From the NCBI RefSeq assembly GCF_001723305.1, contig NZ_LPWF01000030.1:62001-126000 (forward strand): 64,000 bases of DNA. The letters are read 5' to 3'. The DNA comes from Methyloceanibacter superfactus (GTDB taxonomy: Bacteria; Pseudomonadota; Alphaproteobacteria; Rhizobiales; Methyloligellaceae). The notes under the pieces were generated by a model. That model saw only the letters and a list, made by a program, of their open reading frames with translations. It was not told the DNA's origin and did no database searches. Within the stretch, counting starts at the first letter, position 1; each line of letters opens with the position of its first letter. The position numbers were made by a program, and so were the translations under genes. Of the stretch, positions 19,007 through 28,576 are shown piece after piece.

Positions 19007-19391
19007 GACTCAATACCCTCAGCCTGCTCGGATCCTCCTCTACGGAGGATTCAATAACCATGCCAGCAGCGCGCTTCAGCCGAGCCATTGCCGGAATTCG
19101 GCAACACCCCCTTAAAAGCGAACCTAGGCCAAATTCAGGACCGGACCCCCTTCCCCTCACCTCTGATCATGGGCGACAGGGCTTAAGGGGCGGTAAACCA
19201 TATGGGTTGCATTTAAGGGATGCCCGGACCCCCTCGGTGTAGAGATGGTTAGCGGGCTTGGTTAGCGCTCGCCAGAAGCTTAGCTTTTGTTAACTATTGG
19301 CCATTAATTTGTTGATTCGAATTAACCAATCTGCGTCCGACGTATTGGGTCAGGGGATAGCCAGGAATACGGAGATTACGGGGGATTTAAA
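19007..19391. promoter_or_regulatory. fliJ-ctrA divergent control region
   Basis: There is no gene in these 385 bases. A perfect 7-bp inverted repeat around TCTAC lies at 19032-19050 near the fliJ start. Toward ctrA I see TTAA-GGGGCGG-TAAA at 19183-19197, close to the CtrA box TTAA-N7-TTAA. An AT-rich stretch (19281-19327) contains several TTAA half-sites and one GATTC (19314-19318), the GANTC target of the cell-cycle methylase CcrM. In Caulobacter, ctrA transcription depends on both CtrA and GANTC methylation. Confidence 0.5.
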
Positions 19392-20098
19392 ATGCGGGTT
19401 CTTCTGATCGAGGACGACAGCGCGACCGCTCAGAGCATTGAACTGATGCTCCAGTCGGAAGGCTTTAACGTCTACAAAACCGATCTGGGCGAAGAGGGTG
19501 TCGATCTCGGCAAGATCTACGACTACGACATCATTCTCCTCGACCTAAACTTGCCTGATATGAGCGGTTACGAGGTCTTGAAGACTTTGCGCGTGAGCAA
19601 GGTTCAGACCCCGATCCTAATCCTCTCAGCCTTGCCGGCATCGAGGATAAGGTGCGGGGCCTCGGCTTCGGCGCCGACGACTACATGACCAAGCCTTTCC
19701 ATAAGGACGAGCTCGTCGCCCGCATCCACGCGATCGTGCGCCGCTCGAAGGGCCATGCCCAGTCCGTCATCCAGACGGGCGGCCTCAAGGTCAATCTGGA
19801 CACCAAGACGGTGGATGTTAACGGACAGCGCGTGCATCTGACCGGTAAGGAATATCAGATGCTTGAGCTGCTCTCCCTGCGCAAGGGCACGACCCTGACT
19901 AAGGAGATGTTCCTGAACCACCTCTATGGCGGCATGGACGAGCCGGAGCTCAAGATCATCGACGTCTTCATCTGCAAGCTGCGCAAGAAGCTCGCGGCGG
20001 CGACCGGCGGCAAGCACTATATCGAGACCGTCTGGGGGCGCGGCTATGTGCTGCGCAATCCCGACGACGAGACGGAGTCGGACGAAGCCGCCGCTTAA
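19392..20098 (+). CDS. ctrA: cell-cycle response regulator CtrA, frameshifted
   Basis: CtrA is the master OmpR-type regulator of the alphaproteobacterial cell cycle, flagella and chemotaxis. The receiver has the acidic residues in [10 protein letters not shown], phospho-acceptor Asp in [18 protein letters not shown] and the Lys in [11 protein letters not shown]. The winged helix includes [39 protein letters not shown] and VWGRGYVLR. The frame breaks near 19634: TTGCC should be TTGGCC to give the conserved [20 protein letters not shown]. The intact protein would be about 235 residues. ctrA is essential in most relatives, so this is best seen as a sequence error. ChpT, which phosphorylates CtrA, is encoded 6 kb downstream. 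Confidence 0.95.
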
Positions 20099-20144
20099 AA
20101 GCGGGACAGATCCGCAAGACGTTTCAAAGTTTCAGAGACTTAAG

Positions 20145-20167
20145 GTGGCCGGGCTTGTCCCGGCCAC
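20145..20167. repeat. intergenic palindromic repeat, copy 2
   Basis: GTGGCCGGGCTTGTCCCGGCCAC forms a 9-10-bp stem and is followed by TTTCATTTT. It shares core and flank with the element at 17352-17374. It lies between the convergent ctrA and che operon ends, 46 bases after the ctrA stop, and may terminate transcription from either side. Confidence 0.7.
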
Positions 20168-20200
20168 TTTCATTTTGGGACATCTCCAGCGCCGGCGGCG

Positions 20201-20425
20201 CTATCCCCTCACCACCTTCAGGGGCGGGGCCAGGCCGGCTTCGGAACCAGACCGTTCATCCTGCGCAAACTCGGCCAGGAGCCGGGCCACGCTCACGCCG
20301 CGGGCCTTGGCGCGCGCCTCGAGCCGCTCGGCGGTTTCCCTGTCGAGTTCCACCGTCCGGATCGCATTATCCGCAGCCGGGACACTCTTGGGACCGCCAA
20401 CGGCCGGTTTTCCGTGGCCCACCAT
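20201..20425 (-). CDS. small protein or C-terminal tail of CheR
   Basis: A 74-residue reading frame overlaps the end of cheR. Its centre, NAIRTVELDRETAERLEARA followed by KARGVSVARLLAEFAQ, has a beta strand and two amphipathic helices like a ribbon-helix-helix module. It could be an independent small DNA-binding protein translated from ATG 20425. Alternatively, after one or two more sequence errors, it could be the true tail of CheR, whose frame degenerates into Arg/Gly-rich sequence just upstream. No clear ribosome site supports the first option. I cannot decide. Confidence 0.4.
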   Translation of the reverse strand: MVGHGKPAVGGPKSVPAADNAIRTVELDRETAERLEARAKARGVSVARLLAEFAQDERSGSEAGLAPPLKVVRG

Positions 20426-21325
20426 GCAGCCGGATCGGCACCGGGAGGAGGCCCGTCCACCGGCTTTGGCCGGCGGCGCTGCCTGGCCCTCTCCTCCGCC
20501 CGCGCCGCGCCTCCGGCGTGAAGCAGAAGATGCCGTGATGGGGTTCGGGCACCGGCATGAAGTCGGCCGACACCCGCGTCGTGGTCTCCGCCGAGCCGAG
20601 GACGAGATAGCCGTCGCCAGCGAGCTGTCCCGAGACGCGCCCGAGCACGGCTTTCCTCAGGCGTTCGTCGAAATAGATCAGCACGTTGCGGCAGAAGATG
20701 ATGTCGAACGTGCCGAGCTCCTGGCAATCGTCCAGGAGATTGTGCTCGTGGAAGGTGACCATCGCGCGGATCTCTGGTTTGATCTGCCAACCCTTGCCCG
20801 CCTTGCGGAAATATTTGATCAGCATCGACACCGGGAGGCCGCGCTGCACCTCGAACTGGCTGTAGACCCCGGTGTGAGCCTTGAGCAACGCTGCTTCGGC
20901 GAAGTCCGTCGCACGATCTCGACCTTCCAGCCGTCGAGCTTCTGGCTGGCTTCGTCGAGGAGCATGGCGAGGGAATAGGGCTCCTGGCCGGTCGCCGCGG
21001 CGGCGCACCAGATCCTGATGCGGCGCGACGCCCGCCGCCGCGCCATCAGCCGCGGCAGCATGACCTCGCTGAAATAGTTGAACGGCGTCTTGTCGCGGAA
21101 GAAATAGGACTCCAGCACCGCGATGGTTTGGGCCACGCGCGAGCGCAAGCGGTCGGCACCGGGCTTGGTCAGCGCCAGGGTCAGATGGGCGAAGGACGGG
21201 AACTCGAACTCGTTCAGCAACGGCCGCAGCTTCACCTCGACAAGGTCCATCTTGTCCTCGCTGAGCTCGATGCCGGAGCGCTCCTTCAGGATGCGACGCA
21301 GCAGACTGAACTCGTGCGCCATCAT
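20367..21325 (-). CDS. cheR: chemotaxis methyltransferase CheR, frameshifted
   Basis: CheR adds methyl groups from SAM to glutamates of chemoreceptors. The N-terminal helical domain (MMAHEFSLLRRILKERSGIE) and the catalytic domain are present: VLESYFFRDKTPFNYF, IRIWCAAAATGQEPYSLAM as the SAM loop (unusual AAA where most have CS-G/S), and FDIIFCRNVLIYFDE. The frame breaks near 20911, where one G seems missing (VATDFAEAALLKAHTG follows in the other frame). The sequence after GIFCFTPEA is low-complexity and may be affected by further errors. The ATG overlaps the cheB stop (ATGA). Confidence 0.9.
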
Positions 21326-22454
21326 GGTCGCTGCCCCTCGATGAGCTTGGCGACGACCCTTGCGATCCCCAATGGAGGCAAAACCGCGGCGCATGCGCCT
21401 GTCGCCGCGGCGGCGCCCGGCATCCCCCACACCACGCTCGACATCTCGTCCTGGGCAATCACGCTGCCACCCGCATCGGCGATCGAGCGCACACCGGCCG
21501 CGCCGTCCTGGCCCATGCCGGTCAGCACGATGCCAAGCGCCGCCGGGCCGAAATTGGCGGCGACGCTCGTGAATAAAGGATCGACCGAGGGCCGGCAGAA
21601 ATTCACCGGCGGTCCGCCGCTGATACCGAGCCGCGACGGCCGCGAACCATGCACGGTCATATGGTGGTTGCCCGGGGCCACGTAGATCGTGCCTGGGTGC
21701 AGGATTTCGCCATCCACGCCTTCCTTGGTCTGGCGCCCCGCATCCCGCGCCAGGCGTTCGGCCAGGATCGCGGTGAACATCGGCGGCATATGCTGCACCA
21801 CGAGAACCGGAATGCGGTCGAGCGCCGGCGACAGCGCTTCGAACAGGTTGGCCAGGGCCTGCGGCCCGCCGGTGGAGCTGCCGATGGCTATCACTCGCGC
21901 GGCACCAGGGAAAAGGCCCGCTGCCTGAATTGCGCCGGCGGCCTTACCGTCTCAGCGAGCGGAAAGCCGGGTCGATGCGCCCCGGCCAGCGCCCTGACTT
22001 TGCGGATTACCTCGACGCGGAATTCGGGGAGCGTCGTGATCTCACGATTGGTTCCGGGCTTCGGCACGTAGTCCACCGCGCCGAGCGCCATCGCCTTGAA
22101 GCTGATCTCCGCGTTCCGTTGGGTCAGCGTGGAGACCATCACCACGCGAACCTCGGGGCGCGCGGCGAGCAGCAGGGGCAACGCCTCCAGCCCGTCCATC
22201 ACCGGCATCTCGATATCGAGCAGGACGACGTCCGGTGCGCTTCGGCCGATATCCTCGACGGCGAGCTGGCCGTTGGCATGGCGGGCCACGACTTCGATCC
22301 GGGGCCCCGGCTCCTCCTCGAGCCAACGCGCGACGAGCCCGCGCACGACGGCCGAGTCGTCGACGACCATGACCCTGATCGGTTGGTCGGCAGACGCTTG
22401 TGCCACCGGAGCCATCGGTGTCTGGAGGAGCGCGCCCTGGCGGTCGCTAATCAT
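21322..22454 (-). CDS. cheB: chemotaxis methylesterase/deamidase CheB, frameshifted
   Basis: CheB removes methyl groups from chemoreceptors when phosphorylated by CheA. The receiver (about residues 27-145) has VMVVDDSAVVR and acceptor Asp in VVLLDIEMPVMDGLEAL. The catalytic domain has Ser in IAIGSSTGGPQAL, His in VVQHMPPMFT and Asp in LTGMGQDGAAGV. A stop interrupts the linker near 21905, and the second part continues in another frame. Adding a base gives one protein of about 377 residues, the normal CheB length. It lies 9 bases downstream of cheY and overlaps cheR by ATGA. Confidence 0.9.
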
Positions 22455-22463
22455 GCGCCCGGG

Positions 22464-22829
<366 letters not shown>

Positions 22830-22868
22830 AAATCCTCCTCCGCGAAACCGTCCGCTTGAGCCCTGCCC

Positions 22869-23339
22869 CTAGGCGGCGGCCGCGCCGAACTGACTGAAGT
22901 CGAGCACCTTGTCGATGTCGAGAACCACCATGATGTCGCCGTCGAGCCGGTAGACGCCCGCGCAGACTTGCGCCCAACGCGGGTCGAGATTGACCGGATT
23001 GTTTTCGAAGCTCGACGCTTTGAGCCACAACACGTCGCCGGCACGGTCGGCAATGAGTCCATACAGCTCGCCGCGATCCTCGATGCCGACGGCGATCATC
23101 GGCTTTCCGCTGTCGCGGGGCGGCAACCCGAGCCGCCGGCGAAGATCCAGCGCCGTGACGATGCGGCCGCGCAAATTGAGAAGTCCGGCGACCTCCGGCG
23201 GCGCGAGCGGCACGGCGGAAAGGCCCTGGGGCACAAACACGTCGCGCACGCGATCGAGCCCGAGACCGAACAACTGCCCGGCGGTCGTCACCGTGACGAA
23301 CCCTTGGACCGTTTGTTCTTGAGTGTCGTCGGGACTCAT
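22869..23339 (-). CDS. cheW: chemotaxis coupling protein CheW
   Basis: CheW links chemoreceptors to CheA. The 156-residue protein is a single CheW domain: FVTVTTAGQLFGLGLDRVRD, a conserved LLNLRGRIVTALDLRRRLGL, and the C-terminal VYRLDGDIMVVLDIDKVL. The ATG at 23339 overlaps the cheA stop as ATGA, so the two are translationally coupled; a longer frame start at 23366 lies inside cheA and is not needed. No methyl-accepting receptor gene is in the window, so the receptors are encoded elsewhere. Confidence 0.95.
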   Translation of the reverse strand: MSPDDTQEQTVQGFVTVTTAGQLFGLGLDRVRDVFVPQGLSAVPLAPPEVAGLLNLRGRIVTALDLRRRLGLPPRDSGKPMIAVGIEDRGELYGLIADRAGDVLWLKASSFENNPVNLDPRWAQVCAGVYRLDGDIMVVLDIDKVLDFSQFGAAAA

Positions 23340-25974
23340 GCGGCCTCTCCCCATCCCTTGAGACATTCCTGGAGCGCGTGCATCAGACTGTGCCGGTCGA
23401 ACTTACCCACATAGCTTTCGAAACCCGCCGTGTGACACTTCTCGATGAGCCGGGGGTTCGAGTAGGAAGAGAGCGCGACCATCGGCACGTCACCCCATTC
23501 GGTATCGGCCTTGATGCGCTTGGCCATGTCGATCCCGTCCATGCCGGGCATGTCGATGTCGCTGACGATCAGATCGAAACGCTCGCCCTTGTCCTTCAGC
23601 GCCAGGGCCTCCGCGGCGGACGCAGCGAGCGTCACTTCATAGCCGGCGGCCGTCAGGAGCGGCGCCAGCATGTCGCGGAAGAATTGGCTGTCGTCGACGA
23701 GCAACAGCTTGAGGCCGCGCGCCGTTTCTTCCGGCCCGCGCGCCCGATGCCGGTCGAAAATCTCTCCGAGGTAATGCGACACGTCGATCATCTCGACCGC
23801 CTGATCGCGCACGATGGCGGCGCCGATCACTCCTGGCGTGTCCGCCTGGAGATCGATCGACAAAGGCTCTTCGACGATATCGACGATCTCGTCGATGGCG
23901 AGTCCGGCCGGATGGCGCGCCTCGGTGAAGACCAGCACCGGCTGCACGCCTTTCGGGAGCGGTGCGCGCTCAGTCTGCATATAGACGAGCGGCATCAACG
24001 CCCCGCGATACTGCACGACGTCTCCCCCATTACAGCGCTCGATGGCCTCGACCGAGATCTCCTCGAGCCGCGTGATCAGGGACAGCGGCACGGCCTTCAG
24101 GGTCTGAGAGCCCGCGCGGAACAGGAGCAGCGCCGTCCGCGCCTCATTGGCCTCCGCCTTGTCCACGGTGGCGTGCGCCAGTTCGGCCTCGGCATCGACC
24201 GGGCTCACCCTCGCGCCCACCGCATTCGGGTCGATGATCATGATGACGCTACCGTCGCCGAGAATCGTGTTGCCGGAGAACATGGTCACATGGCGCAGCA
24301 CGCTCGACAGCGGCTTGACGACGATCTCCTCGGTGCGGAACACCTTGTCGACCAGCACGCCGAACAGGTTCGTACCGACCTGGATCACCACGGCGGTCAG
24401 TGCCGTGTCCCGCAGAAGATCAGGGTTCGGGCTAGTCGCCTTGAGGCCGAGCAATTGCGCGAAGTCGATCAACGGCAAGAGCTTGTCGCGCAAGCGCAAC
24501 ACCGCCGTGTCGTTGATCATCTCGACGGGATGGCCGGCGGCCTCTCCGGCACGGACCAGCTCGACCACGCTGAACTGCGGAATGGCAAAACGCTCGCCGG
24601 CGACCTCGACGATGAGCGCCGCCATGATCGCCAGCGTCAGCGGGATCTTGATCAGGAAGGTGGAACCGTCCGGCGAGGTCGATCTCAATTCGACCGTGCC
24701 GCCGATCAGCTCGATATTGTTGCGGACGACGTCCATGCCGACGCCGCGGCCGGAGATCTCGCTGACGCCGCTCGCGGTCGAGAAGCCCGGCTTGAAAATA
24801 AACTTGCAGATGTCGAGATCGCTCATGCGGTCGAGCTCGGCCAAGGTGGTGAGACCGGTCTCCAGCGCCTTGGCGCGGATTTTCTGCACGTCGAGTCCGC
24901 GCCCGTCGTCATGCACCTCGATGACGATATAGCCGCCCTGCTGATAGGCGCTGAGCGCGATCCGCCCGAGTGGGGCCTTGCCGGCCCGCGCCCGGTCGAT
25001 CGGATCTTCCAGCCCGTGATCGGCCGCGTTGCGGATCATGTGGGTGAGCGGGTCCTTGATCATCTCGAGGACCTGGCGGTCGAGCTCCGTCTCGCCGCCG
25101 CTCATGTCGAGCTCGATCTTCTTGCCGAGATGGAGCGACAGCTCCCGCACCAGCCGCGGCAGCTTCTGCCAGGCGTTGGCGATCGGCTGCATCCGGGCTT
25201 TCATCACGCCCTCTTGCAGCTCCATCGTGACGTTGGAGAGCCGCTGCAGAGGCGTCTTGAATTCGCTTTCGTCGGTTCGCCGCACGATATCTAGAAGCTG
25301 ATTGCGGGTGAGCACGAGCTCGCTCACCGTCGTCATCAAATGCTCGAGCGTGTCGACGGAGACCCGCACGGTCTGCGCCCGGGCCACCAAGCTCCGGCCG
25401 CCGGCTTCGGTTGCCGTTTCGCCCTCGGCGGCGACAGATGTCTCTGAAGGAGCGGGCTCGGGGTCCGGCCCCGGCGCTTCGCGCCAAGCGCGCTCCAACT
25501 CGTCGAGCGTGGCCTGCATCGGAGGCCCGCTTCCGGCCGCGACACCGGCGGAGTCGCCTTCGTCACTCGTGGACTGCCCGGCAAGCTGAGCGGGTCCGCC
25601 CGCATCGGCCAAGGTTTGCAGCGCGCCGATCAGATCGCGTCCGATCCCGGCGGCTCCAACCCGACGCGCTCGATCCCGGCCAGAATCTCCTTGATGCGGT
25701 CGATGCTGGCCAAGATGACGCTGACGCCCTCGACCGTGACGGACGCGCCGTCGCGATATTGGCCCATGAGCGTCTCGGCCGCATGGGTGAGCTTGGCGAG
25801 CCGGTCCAGACCGAGAAAGCCGCACGTCCCCTTGACCGTATGAACCAGACGGAAGATGGCGTTGAGCATATCGGCGTCGTTGGGCTCTTGCTCGAAACGC
25901 ACGAGCCCAGCGTCGATTTGGTCGAGACTCTCGCCCGTCTCGGTCAGGAATTCAGACAGCAGCTCGTCCATCAC
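23336..25974 (-). CDS. cheA: hybrid chemotaxis kinase CheA with C-terminal receiver, frameshifted
   Basis: This is the sensor kinase of the che operon, about 880 residues when mended. The HPt domain at the N-terminus has the phosphorylated His in FRLVHTVKGTCGFLG. After a Pro/Glu-rich linker come the dimerisation domain (ELVLTRNQLLDIV), the HATPase domain (DPLTHMIRNAADHGLE, HDDGRGLD, ISGRGVGMDVV), two CheW-like regions, and a receiver (LLLVDDSQFFRD, acceptor Asp in LIVSDIDMPGMDG). Hybrid CheA proteins with a receiver are typical of alphaproteobacterial accessory chemosensory systems; the extra receiver may act as phosphate sink. One base seems missing near 25650, between HPt and linker. Confidence 0.95.
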
Positions 25975-26109
25975 CCACCCTCGACGCGAATCGGATCATT
26001 CGCGCCTTATGTCCCCCGCACGTGTTGGGTGGGGATTGTCGGCGAATTGTGGTTTACGTTCCGTTGACCAGCCGGAGGATTCCGCCTTGGAGCGGCGGAA
26101 TTTCAACGA

Positions 26110-26748
26110 TTAGGCGGCCCTGAACACGACCTCTTCGTCTTTCGACTCGGTCGTGACGGTCATGCCCGCCGCCGTCGCCACCCGCCTGGCGTAATAGGGC
26201 TGGATCGAGTGGGCATCGACGTCGCCCCCATCCGCCCCTGCCAGCAGGCTCTCGGTCTGCTCGCCGAGCTTGGCCCTGGGGCCCTTGGAAACCACGGCGA
26301 AACTCACCGCGGGAGGCTCGCCGGCGATCTCGACGCTCACGGTGCCCCCGCGCGGCAGCGCGACGACGCCGAGGGCAACGAGATTGAGCAGGAGCTTCAC
26401 TTTGTTCTTCGGCAGCGTGACCGGCGGCCCTTGCCACACGACCTCGTGCTTGCCGGTGCCTTGCACGAAATCGCGCGCCACCTTCTCGGCATCGCGCAGA
26501 TCGACCTCGGCGCCCGCCGACCCGGCCGCGCCAAAGGCGAGACGGGCGAATTGCAGCTTGGCGGAGGCCTGGAACGCGCTCTTGCGGATGAGGTCCATGG
26601 CCGCCTCGCGCATCTCGTCGTCGGGCTCCTCGGCCAGCATTTCGAGGCCGTTGGAGATCGCCGAGACCGGATTGATGACGTCGTGACAGATACGGCTGGA
26701 AACAAGCGCCGCGAGATCAAGATCGCCGAGTGCCGTCGGCTCGGTCAT
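26110..26748 (-). CDS. chpT: histidine phosphotransferase ChpT
   Basis: ChpT carries phosphate from the hybrid kinase CckA to CtrA and CpdR. The 212-residue protein matches DUF2328: SRICHDVINPVSAISNGLEML carries the phosphorylated His, followed by a pseudo-HATPase domain (KVKLLLNLVALGVVALPRGG, AHSIQPYYARRVATAAGM). It lies 135 bases upstream of cheA on the same strand. A shared transcript with the che operon would tie chemotaxis gene expression to the CtrA phosphorelay. cckA itself is not in the window. Confidence 0.95.
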   Translation of the reverse strand: MTEPTALGDLDLAALVSSRICHDVINPVSAISNGLEMLAEEPDDEMREAAMDLIRKSAFQASAKLQFARLAFGAAGSAGAEVDLRDAEKVARDFVQGTGKHEVVWQGPPVTLPKNKVKLLLNLVALGVVALPRGGTVSVEIAGEPPAVSFAVVSKGPRAKLGEQTESLLAGADGGDVDAHSIQPYYARRVATAAGMTVTTESKDEEVVFRAA

Positions 26749-26880
26749 AGCCTCCTCCTTCGCTTCCGCATCTTTCCGCGGAGTTGACGTGGCCCGTGCA
26801 CGAATTTCTGTTACAGGAGGGGCGCATCGTCACGAACACCCGAGCTGTCGCGAAAGCGCAAAAACGAATCAGCATCCCCT

Positions 26881-27755
26881 TTGGAGCATCTTGCCTTGTC
26901 AGCACCACGACACACAACCGCGCCGGTGGCGGACACCCGCGGCGACTTCGACCTCGGCCGCGCCGCCGACGTGCTTACCAATGCCGCCGCCAAGGCCGGC
27001 GCCGCCATCATGGCGCACTATGCCGGGCCCCTCGAGATTGAGGTCAAGGATGACGACTCCCCCGTGACCAAGGCCGATCGGGACGCCGAGGCGATCCTGC
27101 TCGAAGCGTTGCACGCGCTGGCGCCCAGCATCCCGGTGGTCTCCGAGGAAACCGCCGCCGACCGGACGGCGCCCTTAGGCCCACTGTTCTTTCTGGTCGA
27201 CCCGCTCGATGGCACCAAGGAATTCATAAAGAAGCGCACGGACTTCACCGTGAACGTCGCCCTGATCGAAGAAGGCCGCCCGCGCTTCGGCCTGGTCTAT
27301 GCCCCGGCGCGCTCCTTGTTGGCGGTGACCACCGCCGATGGCGTCGCCTTCGAGGCCGAGCTCGCTCCCGATACGGCGGGCGCGGATCTCGCCAGCCTTC
27401 CCAAGACCCGCCTGCACGCGCGCGCCGGCGACGACGCGGGGCTGACGGCCCTCGTGAGCCTGTCTCATCTCGACCCCGAGACAGAGAAATTCCTGGAAGG
27501 CCTCAACATCGCCGAGCGGACCGCGCCGGTTCCTCGGTCAAGTTCCTCGAGGTCGCCAGAGGTAAGGCGGATGTCTATCCCCGATTCGGGCCCACCATGG
27601 AGTGGGACACCGCGGCCGGCCAGGCCGTGCTCGAGGCCGCCGGCGGCCATGTGGTCGACGCCAAGGGCGCGCGGCTTCTCTATGGCAAGACGTCGGAGGG
27701 ATTGCGCAATCCGAGCTTCATTGCCTGGGGCCGTCAGATTCGCCTGACTCTCTGA
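26881..27755 (+). CDS. cysQ: 3'(2'),5'-bisphosphate nucleotidase CysQ, frameshifted
   Basis: CysQ hydrolyses 3'-phosphoadenosine 5'-phosphate, a by-product of sulfate assimilation. The Mg-binding motifs of the inositol monophosphatase superfamily are present: SPVTKADRDAE, SEETAADR, and LVDPLDGTKEFIKKRTDFTV. Near 27527 one base seems missing; after it the other frame reads GSSVKFLEVARGKADVYPRF and MEWDTAAGQAVLEAAGG, the last metal motif (W-D-x-A-A/G). The stop at 27755 overlaps the convergent DUF2239 gene by 38 bases. The exact start is unclear: TTG 26881 or GTG 26926 are options, neither with a strong ribosome site. Confidence 0.9.
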
Positions 27756-28329
27756 ACACCGGCCCGGCCAGGCGTTGTGCGTGGGCGCGGACATCAGGCG
27801 GCCACGCGGCGATCTCCCTATCGAAGCGCGCCTCATCGCGGGCGAACAGCGCCCGCGACGCCTCCTCGAAACCGGCCTCGTCGCCGGCCATGGCCACCAT
27901 GAACCGGTACGCCACGTCTTGTGCCTGACGAACGTCCCCGCCTTTGCCGCGCCGCGCCGCTTCGACCAGTTTGCGCAAAGCCACAGAGGCACCGCCGGGC
28001 TGCTTGCCGAGCCAGTCCCAATGCCGCGGCAGCAAGGTCACCTCCCGTGCCACCACACCGAGCTTGGGCCGCCCCGGACCGCGGCGAACCCCGCTACCCG
28101 GGCTTACGGCGGCCGCGCCTTGGCTCCGCTCCAGCCGGCGGCGCATCTCGGCCTCCGTGCCGCGAAAATCGACCTCGACCGTGTGGGCGCTGGCATCGTC
28201 GAAGATCAGGATCTGCGCGGTCTCGTCCGTATCGAGAACCGCCTTCGCCTTCGCGGCGACCTCGGTCAAAGGACCCGAGGCGATGCGCACCGGTCCCCGA
28301 AAGGCCGTGACGATCTGCTGCTCTGCCAT
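27718..28329 (-). CDS. DUF2239 family protein
   Basis: A soluble 203-residue protein of unknown function. The family mark is TLLPRHWDWLGKQPGGASV with ALRKLVEAARR after it; the N-terminal half has IASGPLTEVAAKAKAVLD and ILIFDDASAHTVEVDFRGT. The helical middle part ends RRGPGRPKLG, an AT-hook-like stretch that could touch DNA. From ATG 28329 a GGGAGGG ribosome site lies about 10 bases upstream. It has its own promoter with twin repeated elements (see 28360-28405), so it is probably regulated individually. Confidence 0.85.
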   Translation of the reverse strand: MAEQQIVTAFRGPVRIASGPLTEVAAKAKAVLDTDETAQILIFDDASAHTVEVDFRGTEAEMRRRLERSQGAAAVSPGSGVRRGPGRPKLGVVAREVTLLPRHWDWLGKQPGGASVALRKLVEAARRGKGGDVRQAQDVAYRFMVAMAGDEAGFEEASRALFARDEARFDREIAAWPPDVRAHAQRLAGPVFRESGESDGPRQ

Positions 28330-28359
28330 GGTTTTTAGACCCTCCCATCCGATGGGAAG

Positions 28360-28405
28360 GTTATACCCGGATAAAAACTGGCCCGTCAATATAACCCGGG
28401 TAAAA
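28360..28405 (-). promoter_or_regulatory. promoter of the DUF2239 gene with twin CCCGGGT-type elements
   Basis: On the minus strand TTGACG (28384-28389) and TATAAC (28360-28365) form a -35/-10 pair with an 18-base spacer, about 31 bases before the start codon. TATACCCGGATAAAA (28362-28376) and TATAACCCGGGTAAAA (28390-28405) are two near-identical copies. One overlaps the -10/spacer and the other sits just upstream of -35, as expected for a repressor's operators. The regulator is unknown. Confidence 0.6.
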
Positions 28406-28576
28406 TAAGCGCTGCCGGGCCGCCCGTCGCGTTCCGCGTCTCTTAACGGCGCGGTAACCCAACCACAGTTTGGTAACGCTTTAGGTAAATTATCGGGGTC
28501 TTGGGGCCCTACCCTCGCTTGGCGGGCAGACATGCCGGCCGCGAGCCCAAAGGCCATCCGTCAAGGGGCACTCGTC

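Noticed and set aside
19245-19331. Further CtrA boxes in the AT-rich part before ctrA
   Set aside because: TTAA and TTAG half-sites are present, but spacings of 6, 9, 10 and 14 bases do not match the N7 rule.
23378-25294. 638-codon open frame on the plus strand opposite cheA
   Set aside because: Antisense shadow of a conserved GC-rich gene; its translation is low-complexity, rich in His, Asp and Arg, with no family motif.
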